A DNA stretch of 64,000 nt from an uncultured Bacillota bacterium. Lineage in GTDB: Bacteria > Bacillota > Dethiobacteria > DTU022 > UBA8154. Below are positions 1-8,640 of this stretch, piece after piece. Positions within the stretch are counted from its first letter, which is position 1; each line of letters opens with the position of its first letter. The position numbers and the translations under genes are program-made. The notes below the pieces were generated by a model. It was not told the DNA's origin and ran no database searches. It saw nothing but the letters and a program-made list of their open reading frames with translations. Where the stretch lies: NCBI GenBank assembly GCA_937973635.1, contig CALJJZ010000029.1, forward strand, positions 33,191 to 97,190, written 5' to 3'.

Positions 1-2
1 AG

Positions 3-578
3 GCGAGGCATGTGGGAATGGTTCCTCCTCAGATTGAAGAAATATTTCAAGTGGGTAATACTTCATTGATGCTGGCGAGAGAGATCATTAGGCAGCCCGA
101 TCGCCTAGCATATCTCGATCATATTGCAGGGCAGATTAGGGCAAGCCATTGTATGTTTGCTCTCTCAAAGGTATTTGAAAAAGCTTATCTGCTGGAGCTT
201 TCTTACTGGACAGAAGGTATGCCCTGGGAGCTTTTTACTAAATTCGCCAGAATGTATTCTTTGCCAGAGTTGCCTCCCCTCAAAAATGAGGTAAAAATAG
301 TAAGAATAGTTTCCCGTGACATTAGTGATCTTGGAGAGAGTGGGCTGACGACAATAGAAAAGGTTGGAGAAGAAAGGGCTCTAGCTGTTTCCGGCTGTAT
401 TGCCTGTGGCCAATGTGTAGAAGAATGTCCTGAGAAGGCCCTTACCCTTGATCAGGAGCTGGGTTTATGCATGCGCATGGACCTTTGCAACGGTACAGCA
501 TGTGGCCGCTGCGAGCATATCTGCCCTGAAAAGGTTTTTCATCTCTCCCAATTTTGGATAAAGTCAAAATCAATATAG
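3..578 (+). CDS. C-terminal part of RamA-like corrinoid-protein reductive activator (ASKHA/DUF4445 plus C-terminal 2x[4Fe-4S] ferredoxin domain); 5' end lies outside the window
   Basis: Frame is open to the window edge (..ARHVGMVPPQ). Co-linear with the C-terminus of the complete paralog at 8641-10269 (VGNTSL, NHCMF/SHCMF, KVFEKAYLLE.SYWTEG, CxxCxxCxxECPE...CxGTACxRCEHxCPEK). Confidence 0.85.
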   Translation, partial: ARHVGMVPPQIEEIFQVGNTSLMLAREIIRQPDRLAYLDHIAGQIRASHCMFALSKVFEKAYLLELSYWTEGMPWELFTKFARMYSLPELPPLKNEVKIVRIVSRDISDLGESGLTTIEKVGEERALAVSGCIACGQCVEECPEKALTLDQELGLCMRMDLCNGTACGRCEHICPEKVFHLSQFWIKSKSI

Positions 579-751
579 GGGCAGAATGGTACCCGCTAAA
601 CCATAAATCTGAGATAGATGGAAGATTATTGACAAGCGTAGCGGTTATGATATTCTTGACTAAGAACTTCTTTTTTAAAGTGTTAAATTTGATTGTTTTA
701 AACAATGGTCTGCTCAAATAAGTTAAAGCAGGGTTTAGGAGAAAGAAAAAA

Positions 752-1087
752 ATGACGTCTAGGGCAAAAGTGTTTGCCGGAGCTTGTGGGTTCACGAGTG
801 TTGTCCGAGCAACACGTGTAGATAAAAGCCATATCAACGTTAAGATTATCTCTGCATGTAAAATGCTACAGAAAATGAATGAAGACCTTGAGCATCTGAA
901 TTGGCAGAGGGACATTTTTAATAGTATTTGTAATTCTCTTGTTTATCGTTCCGCAGACAAACACCTTATGCATACCGATTGCCCGGTCCCTAGCGCCATT
1001 GTAAAGGTAATACAGATCGAGTTAGATGGTATGGTTCCCGTGGATGTTAACATGAAATTTGAAAAATACAGTAAACATGAGCTTTAA
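752..1087 (+). CDS. Small conserved hypothetical protein, DUF6951-like (CGFT...CPVPSAIVK), associated with corrinoid methyltransferase genes
   Basis: ORF with C-G-F-T near the N-terminus and a CPVPSAIVKVIQIE C-terminal motif; sits in the methyltransferase cluster. Confidence 0.6.
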   Translation: MTSRAKVFAGACGFTSVVRATRVDKSHINVKIISACKMLQKMNEDLEHLNWQRDIFNSICNSLVYRSADKHLMHTDCPVPSAIVKVIQIELDGMVPVDVNMKFEKYSKHEL

Positions 1088-1216
1088 TTTTTTTGTTTGG
1101 TCTGTTTAGTAGAAGCAAAGCACTAATTGGCCTTATGTATTATTATTTAAATATTCAAATTAAACAACAGCAAAGATGCTTAAAGATAATACTCAACCTC
1201 ATTGGAGTGACCAGAA

Positions 1217-1948
1217 TTGAATAGGGCTGACAATTATGAGTCTTCATCGTTCCTTGACAAAGACAAACGTGATAAGGTATTAACTTACTTAAAAAAAATG
1301 GGTGCAAGCCTATCTGGCGTTGGTGATGTCTCTGTGGGCCTGGCAAAGGAATTCCGCCATATGCCCAGGGCCATCTCTATAGGGATTCATCATCCATTAA
1401 GCAAGCACGACTGTGCTTGCGGACAGCTGTATTCTCCATTTTATGCCGCCATTGACAGACAACTTTTAAAAATTCAAAACCTGCTTGTCCGGTGGTTAAG
1501 GAGCGGAGGCTGGAAAGCACTGGCTATCCCCCCCGATTCCAATCGTTATGATAATAGTTATATTTCCAGACTTTATCCCCTTTTCCCCCATAAGACGGCG
1601 GCGACATGTGCAGGTCTGGGTTGGGTAGGGAAGAGTGGCCTGTTAATAAGTAAAAAATATGGGCCTTATGTAAGCTGGGCATCTGTGCTTACCGATGCAC
1701 CCCTGGAAACATGTAGCGAGCCTATATTGTCCAGCCAGTGTGGAGACTGCCGCAGGTGCGTGGAGGCCTGTCCTGCTGGTGCGATTAAAGATATGTACTG
1801 GGTAAGGGGAGATTCTTACCAGACGATGATTGATCCTAAAAAGTGCGCGGAGCAACTAAAAATGAACTTCAAGAAATTCGGAAGTCCAACTTGTGGCCTT
1901 TGTATTTTAGCCTGCCCAAGGGGAGAGGCCAGGGATAGTTTGGTCTAA
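1217..1948 (+). CDS. Epoxyqueuosine reductase (QueG)-like 4Fe-4S double-cluster protein
   Basis: CGDCRRCVEACPAGAI and CGLCILACPRG cluster motifs, plus GLGWVGKSGLLI typical of the QueG/reductive-dehalogenase-like family; TTG start. Confidence 0.75.
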   Translation: MNRADNYESSSFLDKDKRDKVLTYLKKMGASLSGVGDVSVGLAKEFRHMPRAISIGIHHPLSKHDCACGQLYSPFYAAIDRQLLKIQNLLVRWLRSGGWKALAIPPDSNRYDNSYISRLYPLFPHKTAATCAGLGWVGKSGLLISKKYGPYVSWASVLTDAPLETCSEPILSSQCGDCRRCVEACPAGAIKDMYWVRGDSYQTMIDPKKCAEQLKMNFKKFGSPTCGLCILACPRGEARDSLV

Positions 1949-2220
1949 CTTTGGGGTGACGTTTTTCTGAAAGACAGAGAGAGGCTTTGTTGTTATAATT
2001 TGCAATATTTCGTAATTTCCAAGTTATCCCTTGTTTTGCTCTGAAGATTCTGTTAAAATCTTAATTAGCAACACTTGTAAAGGCTGTGGCTGCACCTTTA
2101 GGGGTTACCTATGTGGATTGCTTTGTTTCCCGCAGTTTTCTTCATCGTCATCGTCTATTACAGATGCTATCTGCAAGAATTTTTTAATACAGGGTTGCTT
2201 CCTTTCTGGAGGTGTGCTTA

Positions 2221-4197
2221 ATGCAGGAATGCCTGACCCTGGAAAAACGTGCCCAAAGAATTGGTGAATCCTGGAAAAGGTTTATTGTCCTGGGCACTAT
2301 TGAATCGTACGTGGTCCGGGATTGCATAGCTGTCTCCTGGCAACGTTGCTTATCGCAAGGGTTAAACCCATATCTCCGCTTGGCATACGCGGCGAAAACG
2401 GGAAAAGTGACGGGACAGCGGGAGTTGATAAAAAAAAGCAGGCCTTTTTTCGATAACCTCTATGAATTGGTCAAAGGCTCGGATTTTATGGTTATTCTCA
2501 CGGATGGTCAGGGGACGATTGTAAAAGTGCTCGGGGATCAGGTAATTAGGCAAAAAGTTAAGAGTATCCCCCTGCGTGAGGGTATTAACTGGGGTGAAGA
2601 AAATTTTGGCACGAATTGTATAGACCTGGCTATAAGGGAGCGAAAACCTGTACAGGTTTTCGCCACCGAACACTTTATGCAGGAATTGCATTTTCTCTCT
2701 GGTTCAGCTGCACCTTTTTTTAGTCCAGATGGTGATATTTTGGGCGTTCTTGCCATGATAGGAAGCTACGCTGATTTTCATCCCCATACCCTGGGCATGG
2801 TGGTTGCCTGCGTGAAAGCAATTGAAAACCAGCTTCTCTATATGGAGGCTGCTCGTTCCCTGGAGAGGTCCTATAAAGAGGCGACAACGATTATCGAGGA
2901 GATCTCTTCGGGAATTATCTCTGCCGATGCCGCCGGCAGGATTACCATCCTCAACAGTGTTGCTTGCAAAATGTTATCCATTGCCCCTGGAGATTGGGTT
3001 GGCAAAAGCATTGCTGCTTTATGGGGTGAGGAATGCGCCTTTATGCAGGCGCTCAGGGAAGGCAGGGACTTTTCTAACAAGGAGGTGAACTTAATCGTCA
3101 ATGGTGTCCCCCTCCGCTTTTCTTCCGCCTTGCGTATTATCAAAGACAAAACAGGGAAGATCTTAGGTATGGTCATCAGCCTGTGGGAATATAAAGCGAT
3201 CCGGCGCCTGGCCAGCAAAGCTTTTGGTGCTCAGGCCTCTTTTTCTTTTGACGATATTTACGGCACCCACCCTTCACTGCAACATGCCCTTTCTGTTGCC
3301 CGGCGGGCTGCAAATTCCCAGCAGACAGTGTTAATCCTGGGTGAAAGCGGTACAGGAAAAGAGATGTTTGCCCAGGCGATTCATCATGCAGGGGAACGGG
3401 CACGGGGGCCATTCATTGTCGTTAATTGTGCAGGAATCCCCCGGGACCTGGTGGAAAGCGAGTTATTTGGCTATGAATCGGGAGCTTTTACCGGAGCTAG
3501 GAAAGAAGGACGTCCCGGTAAGTTTGAACTTGCCCATGGAGGGACGATTTTTTTTGATGAAATTGGAGATATGCCCTTGGAAATGCAGGCAAAGTTGCTG
3601 CGCGTTTTGCAGGACAAACATGTGACCCGCCTGGGGGGAGAATATCCTATGCATGTGGATACGCGGGTCATTGCCGCCACAAATAGAAACCTTTTATCCA
3701 TGGTGGAAGAAGGGACCTTCCGCTTGGATCTGTTTTACCGCGTTAATGTAATCAGCCTGCAGATTCCACCTTTGCGCAGCAGGAAAACGGACATCCTCCC
3801 CCTCGCCAATATATTTCTGCGTAATACGGCGCAGCGCATGGGCCTTGCGGCTCCTCCCTCTTTTGAAGGGGAAGCGGAAAAGATGTTGCTGGCATATTCC
3901 TGGCCAGGCAATGTGCGGGAGCTGCAAAACTTGGTCGAACAATCAGTGTTTAATGCCAATGGCGCTAGTGTCATTGAGGTAAGGCACCTGCCGGAGAAAA
4001 TTTTACGCAGCTCCGGCCCCAAGCCTGAAGAAGAGAGTCCTTTAGCTTTGGAGCTGCAGGAAAGGAAGCATATAACTGTGGCTTTACAAGTTTGCCAGGG
4101 CAATATTTCTAAATGTGCCCGGATGCTTGGTATAGGCAGGAATACCCTTTATCGTAAAATAAGGAGGCATAATATTCAATACTTCCCTGCTAAATAA
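2221..4197 (+). CDS. Sigma-54-dependent Fis-family transcriptional activator (AcoR-like: GAF/PAS - AAA+ - HTH_8)
   Basis: Walker A GESGTGKE, sigma-54 contact loop ESGAFTGA, GGTIFFDEIGDMP, Fis-type HTH at C-terminus (ISKCARMLGIGRNTLYRKIR). Confidence 0.93.
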   Translation: MQECLTLEKRAQRIGESWKRFIVLGTIESYVVRDCIAVSWQRCLSQGLNPYLRLAYAAKTGKVTGQRELIKKSRPFFDNLYELVKGSDFMVILTDGQGTIVKVLGDQVIRQKVKSIPLREGINWGEENFGTNCIDLAIRERKPVQVFATEHFMQELHFLSGSAAPFFSPDGDILGVLAMIGSYADFHPHTLGMVVACVKAIENQLLYMEAARSLERSYKEATTIIEEISSGIISADAAGRITILNSVACKMLSIAPGDWVGKSIAALWGEECAFMQALREGRDFSNKEVNLIVNGVPLRFSSALRIIKDKTGKILGMVISLWEYKAIRRLASKAFGAQASFSFDDIYGTHPSLQHALSVARRAANSQQTVLILGESGTGKEMFAQAIHHAGERARGPFIVVNCAGIPRDLVESELFGYESGAFTGARKEGRPGKFELAHGGTIFFDEIGDMPLEMQAKLLRVLQDKHVTRLGGEYPMHVDTRVIAATNRNLLSMVEEGTFRLDLFYRVNVISLQIPPLRSRKTDILPLANIFLRNTAQRMGLAAPPSFEGEAEKMLLAYSWPGNVRELQNLVEQSVFNANGASVIEVRHLPEKILRSSGPKPEEESPLALELQERKHITVALQVCQGNISKCARMLGIGRNTLYRKIRRHNIQYFPAK

Positions 4198-4248
4198 AGC
4201 TGATAAACGCTGTTTTAGCTTGTAAACCTGAAGGGAGGTGGCGTCCTG

Positions 4249-4992
4249 GTGAATAGGAAATTCACAGATGTATTTGTGCGCTATGATTTACGCCTAAGTG
4301 ATCTAGCACCTCCTGCCCAGCTTCTTTCTCCCGACCCTGCCCTGCAAGAAATAATTGACAGTGTCATAAAAGGGGATCCGATTGAGACTGCTGCCTTGGT
4401 AAAAAAATACCTGCAGACAAAAGATCCTTTGGAAATCATTTATAAGGCGCTGATCCCTGCCATGGATTACGTAAGCAAGCTCTGGGAGGAGCAGATATAC
4501 TACTTGCCTCAGACTATGAATGCCTCCGATGCTATGCAGGTGGGGCTGGAGCTCTGCGAAAAAAAAATGGGCAAAACTATTGAGAAAAAAGGCCTGGTGA
4601 TTACCCATACGGCAGAGGGAGATCTCCATGACCTGGGACAAAAGATTGTGAATGCCCTGCTGCGGGCTCAGGGTTACGAGGTTCTCGATTTGGGCAACGA
4701 CGTGCCGGTGGAGACAGTGGTGGAGGCGGTGAAAAAGCATAAGCCTATCATGCTTACCGGGACGGCCGGCCTTACTGTAAATGTAGATGCCTTTAACCGC
4801 ATTTCTACGCTTTTGAGCAAAGAAGGAATAGAAATCCCTTTTGCCTGCGGCGGCGGGGGCGGTATCAGTCTGGAGTTAATTAACTTTAGGTTAGGTATCT
4901 ATGGAAAAGACGCCAAACTAGCACCTCCCATGGCTGAAGATGCACGGCGTGGTTTGGGATGGGAGGAGATTAAAGATAAATATAATCATTAA
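4249..4992 (+). CDS. mtaC: Methanol-specific corrinoid protein (MtaC paralog 1)
   Basis: B12-binding motif GDLHDLG; strongly similar to the second copy at 6804-7538; adjacent to mtaB. Confidence 0.88.
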   Translation: MNRKFTDVFVRYDLRLSDLAPPAQLLSPDPALQEIIDSVIKGDPIETAALVKKYLQTKDPLEIIYKALIPAMDYVSKLWEEQIYYLPQTMNASDAMQVGLELCEKKMGKTIEKKGLVITHTAEGDLHDLGQKIVNALLRAQGYEVLDLGNDVPVETVVEAVKKHKPIMLTGTAGLTVNVDAFNRISTLLSKEGIEIPFACGGGGGISLELINFRLGIYGKDAKLAPPMAEDARRGLGWEEIKDKYNH

Positions 4993-5018
4993 ATTAAAGT
5001 GTTTTATTATGGAGCAGT

Positions 5019-5033
5019 GTTCCGGTATGGAAC
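5019..5033. promoter_or_regulatory. Candidate upstream activating site 1 (GTTCC-GGTAT-GGAAC)
   Basis: Perfect 5-bp palindrome arms, 5-nt spacer, about 165-180 bp upstream of a -24/-12 promoter. Confidence 0.45.
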
Positions 5034-5085
5034 GCCACAAGCGTAAGAGCAATAACTGGCTGGCTGAGGGAAGATTCTAGCAGCT

Positions 5086-5100
5086 GTTCTGTTTTGGTAC
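5086..5100. promoter_or_regulatory. Candidate upstream activating site 2 (GTTCT-GTTTT-GGTAC)
   Basis: Same architecture as the site at 5019-5033 (GTTCY-N5-GGWAC), about 98-112 bp upstream of the -24 element. Confidence 0.38.
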
Positions 5101-5197
5101 AGTTACCCACCTTTTTAGTTAAACTTATACTCTTATGTAGGGACAGATAACGGCGAATTTGAGGCAATTTATTGATAAATTGACCTCTTTTTTATTG

Positions 5198-5213
5198 TGG
5201 CATAATTCTTGCA
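5198..5213 (+). promoter_or_regulatory. Sigma-54 (-24/-12) promoter for mtaB-mtaC
   Basis: TGGCATAATTCTTGCA matches TGGCACRNNNNTTGCW at 15/16 positions; a sigma-54 activator gene lies just upstream. Confidence 0.85.
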
Positions 5214-5386
5214 AGTAAGATTTGCAACTAGATTATTTCTAGTAGAGTGTTGCGGTTATATTGCAGGGCAGGAGGTGATCCCGAAAGGAAGCAGCAAGTT
5301 AAAGTTAAGAAGCAACAGGCAGAGATTGTTGTTAAAGGTAAGCTTAAGTTTTAAGGCTTTAAAATTAATTAAGGAGGCGTTCGCTC

Positions 5387-6760
5387 ATGGCTAAATTTAC
5401 CAGTATGGCTTATAGTAGTGCCGATGAGATGATCTTTGGGACAGCAAAAAAACCGGTTAAGTACGGTAGAGACTTTGAAGTTGGTGGTGGTATGGTTTAT
5501 CCGGAGATCGTCAATCACCCCAGGCCAGGTAGTGAAGAAACAAAAAAGAGCCTTATGCGTGAATACGAAAAGATGACCAACGATTCTTTAGAGAGGGCTG
5601 TTACCCTTGGTTTTCCCGGCCTACAGATCGAATTGGAGCACGTTTGGCAGATGACTAAAAATCCCGATTGGGGCGGGGATATTGCCGGCCAGACGGTGCG
5701 CCAGCAGCAGGATTGGTATCAAAAATATGGCATCAAGAGCGCTGTACGAGCCACCATTGCTGATAACCGCAAGCCTGAACAGGAAAATATCCGTGATTGT
5801 AAATCTCTGGAACTGGCCCTGAAAACCTTTGAATTGAGCGCAAAAAACGGAGCTGACAATCTTTCCATAGAAAGCGTGGGCGGCAAGGAGATATCGGATT
5901 ACAGCATTGTCAGGCAGGATATACGTGGCGTGCTCTTTGGCATCGGCGTCCTAGGTAGCAGAGATGTAGAGTTTTTATGGAAACAGATTGTAGAGATTGC
6001 TAACAAATATGGTGCAACGCCTGGTGGTGAGACCAACTGCGCCCAAGCCAATGTGGCCATGTTCATGGCCGGCGGGATGCTGGACAAATCTGTACCTCAC
6101 ACTTTTGCCGCCGTTACCAGGGCTATCGGGGCAGCTAGGACGCTGACTGCCTACGAAATGGGGGCCAAGGGGCCAACCAAGGATTGTGGCTACGAGGATC
6201 CCATTATTAAGGCTATTACAGGCATTCCCATCGCTACCGAGGGTAAGACATGCGCTTGCGCCCATGCCGATCTTCAGGGCAACCTGATTATGGCTGTTAC
6301 TGATCTCTGGAGCAATGAGGCCGTAGAATACCACGATATGTTCGGGGGCACGACGGCAGCGGTATTTACAGAAATACTGGGTTATGACGTGGCGTTGATG
6401 AATTCCGCCATTGCCTTGGGCAAAGCCAAGGACCTGCAGGAGATGATGATCTACTCTGACCTGTACCGCGATGTACACAGCTTTGTTGTGGCACCTGCTC
6501 AGGCTTATGAGATCGGCAAGGCCATCGTAACCAATAATACGGATTATTATTCCCGTGCCAGGGCAGGGGCGATCTGCGCGGCCAAATTGATCCTTGGCGA
6601 TCCCAAGATGCTTCTCTCTAAGTTTGAAACGGAAGTGTTGCAGAAAACACTCCGTGAACTGGAAAGTTTCCCTGATAACGAGGGAGATTTTATCGAGCAG
6701 TGTGCGGCCATTTACACGAAAGCTGTCCCCGGGTTCAAGCTGGCCAATTACGGCCTCTAA
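5387..6760 (+). CDS. mtaB: Methanol:corrinoid methyltransferase (Zn-dependent MtaB)
   Basis: Recognisable MtaB sequence (YSSADEMIFGTAKKPVKYGRDFEVGGG..., GGETNCAQANVAMFMAGG); flanked by two MtaC genes. Confidence 0.93.
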   Translation: MAKFTSMAYSSADEMIFGTAKKPVKYGRDFEVGGGMVYPEIVNHPRPGSEETKKSLMREYEKMTNDSLERAVTLGFPGLQIELEHVWQMTKNPDWGGDIAGQTVRQQQDWYQKYGIKSAVRATIADNRKPEQENIRDCKSLELALKTFELSAKNGADNLSIESVGGKEISDYSIVRQDIRGVLFGIGVLGSRDVEFLWKQIVEIANKYGATPGGETNCAQANVAMFMAGGMLDKSVPHTFAAVTRAIGAARTLTAYEMGAKGPTKDCGYEDPIIKAITGIPIATEGKTCACAHADLQGNLIMAVTDLWSNEAVEYHDMFGGTTAAVFTEILGYDVALMNSAIALGKAKDLQEMMIYSDLYRDVHSFVVAPAQAYEIGKAIVTNNTDYYSRARAGAICAAKLILGDPKMLLSKFETEVLQKTLRELESFPDNEGDFIEQCAAIYTKAVPGFKLANYGL

Positions 6761-6803
6761 AATGGTTTTACCTACAATAACGTCCGATAAGGAGTGAAAA
6801 GAT

Positions 6804-7538
6804 ATGGCTACTGCCGAAGTGTTTGTGCGCTATGACCTGAAAAAAGAGCTGGCTGAAAAAAAGGTGGCTGCAGGTAAAGATGAGCTGCTGCAAAAAGTAA
6901 TGGATGCAGTTGTAAACGGAGATGAAGATAATATTGTGGCTTATGTTAACGAAGCCCTAACGGTTCATGATCCCCTGGTGGTAATCAGAGAAGGGCTGGT
7001 TAAGGCCATGGATGAGGTAAGTCGCCTTTGGGATGAAGGCATCTATTACCTTCCGCAGACAATTATTTCCTCTGATACCATGCTGGCAGGTCTCGAAGAG
7101 TGTGAGAAGAAGATGGGGCATGCCGTGGAGAAAAAAGGTGTAGTCGTGACCCATACTGCTGAAGGTGACATTCACGATCTGGGCCAGCAGATTGTGAATG
7201 CCCTCTTGCGTGCCAATGGCTTTGAAGTTATAGACCTGGGCAAAGATGTCCCTGTCGATGACGTTGTCAACGCCGTGAAGCAGTATAAGCCTGCCATGCT
7301 TACAGGTACTGCCCTCATGACCACAACTATGACCGCCTTTAATAAAATTGCCAACCGGCTGCGGCGGGATGGCATAGAGGTACCCTTTGTCTGTGGCGGG
7401 GGGGCGGTTTCCCTGGAGTATGTAACCAGCTTTGATCTTGGTATCTGGGGCAAGGAAGCACAGCAGGCACCACCGATGGCTAGCGATGCCGTAGCTGGAG
7501 TGAGCTGGACAAAGATGCGAGAAAAATATAACAGTTAA
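6804..7538 (+). CDS. mtaC: Methanol-specific corrinoid protein (MtaC paralog 2)
   Basis: GDIHDLG B12-binding motif; good RBS (AAGGAGTG) upstream of ATG. Confidence 0.92.
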   Translation: MATAEVFVRYDLKKELAEKKVAAGKDELLQKVMDAVVNGDEDNIVAYVNEALTVHDPLVVIREGLVKAMDEVSRLWDEGIYYLPQTIISSDTMLAGLEECEKKMGHAVEKKGVVVTHTAEGDIHDLGQQIVNALLRANGFEVIDLGKDVPVDDVVNAVKQYKPAMLTGTALMTTTMTAFNKIANRLRRDGIEVPFVCGGGAVSLEYVTSFDLGIWGKEAQQAPPMASDAVAGVSWTKMREKYNS

Positions 7539-7683
7539 GGCAAATCTATTTCCAGACAGAGTATTTTTATACTAGAGACAGGGTAGGGAGGCAGGTGAGG
7601 ACCCTTACGGTTCGTGTTGCCAGAGGGGGTACCTCACCTTTCCTCCGTTCCTTGTCCCCTTAATTTCTGAAGGAGGTTGGGCA

Positions 7684-8637
7684 GTGATCGTTGATTTGCT
7701 AATAGGATTTTTAGGCAGTGGCAAGACCACTTTTATTTTGCATCTTATGGATCTGCTTCTTCCCCGAGAAAAACTTGCTGTTATTGTCAATGAGTTTGGT
7801 GATATTGGTATTGATGGCGCAGTTCTCGGGCAAAAGCATACAGAGGTTGTAGAACTACCCAGTGGTTGTATCTGCTGTACCCTCAGCAGGGACTTAGTAG
7901 GTCAGGTGGAGATGCTGGCCAAAAAGTATGCGCCGCAGCGCTTAATCATTGAACCATCCGGCGTAGCCACAGTAAAAAGCCTTTTACAGGTCCTGGGCAG
8001 CCTTAGGCTAGAACCATATGTGGAGCAGGTACGCATCATTACCATTATTGACGCTGTGAATTTTTTTAATTTATACAAGCAGAGCCGCTTATATGTGGAA
8101 GCACAGCTGGATGCAGCCAGCCTTATCGTTATCAATAAAGCGGATTTGGAGGAGCCTGAGGTTATTGCCGATATTGTTTCTATGGCAGCGGCATATAACC
8201 GGCGGGCCAGAATTGTGACGACTAGCTTTTGCAAAGTATCTGCCGAAGATTATTACATGGCGGAACAATGGGCGGAGGAGGCCGCCGTGGCTGTAAAAAG
8301 GGAACATGGGCAGCACGCTCCGGTGGACGACCTTCCCTCCCTGAAGGATCTGGAAAGGATCTCTTTTGCGGCCGATGTTTCTTACCGCGAATATGATTTT
8401 AATATATTTTTACAGGAACTTAAGAACGGGGAGTTTGGCGAAGTGCTTCGGGCCAAAGGTATTGTACACCTGGAGCAAAGGGGTTGGGTTCTTTTTAACC
8501 TTGCCTCAGGTCACTTGACACTAACGCCGCTTATAAAGGCGCAGCCGGAAGGAAAATTTTTTGTGGCCGGCCACAACCTCAAGCGGGAGCCTATCCTCAC
8601 CCGTCTGGAGAAATGTACATACAGGCAGGGGGAGTAA
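7684..8637 (+). CDS. G3E-family GTPase / CobW-like metal chaperone
   Basis: Walker A GFLGSGKTTF, CxCC motif SGCICCTLS, NKAD G4 motif. Confidence 0.9.
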   Translation: MIVDLLIGFLGSGKTTFILHLMDLLLPREKLAVIVNEFGDIGIDGAVLGQKHTEVVELPSGCICCTLSRDLVGQVEMLAKKYAPQRLIIEPSGVATVKSLLQVLGSLRLEPYVEQVRIITIIDAVNFFNLYKQSRLYVEAQLDAASLIVINKADLEEPEVIADIVSMAAAYNRRARIVTTSFCKVSAEDYYMAEQWAEEAAVAVKREHGQHAPVDDLPSLKDLERISFAADVSYREYDFNIFLQELKNGEFGEVLRAKGIVHLEQRGWVLFNLASGHLTLTPLIKAQPEGKFFVAGHNLKREPILTRLEKCTYRQGE

Positions 8638-8640
8638 TTT

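Noticed and set aside
2031-2267. 78-aa ORF upstream of the sigma-54 activator
   Set aside because: Overlaps the activator start; Ser-rich low-complexity translation without RBS.
5209-5394. 61-aa ORF in the mtaB leader
   Set aside because: TTG start coincides with the -12 element, no RBS, no homology recognised; leader better explained as regulatory.
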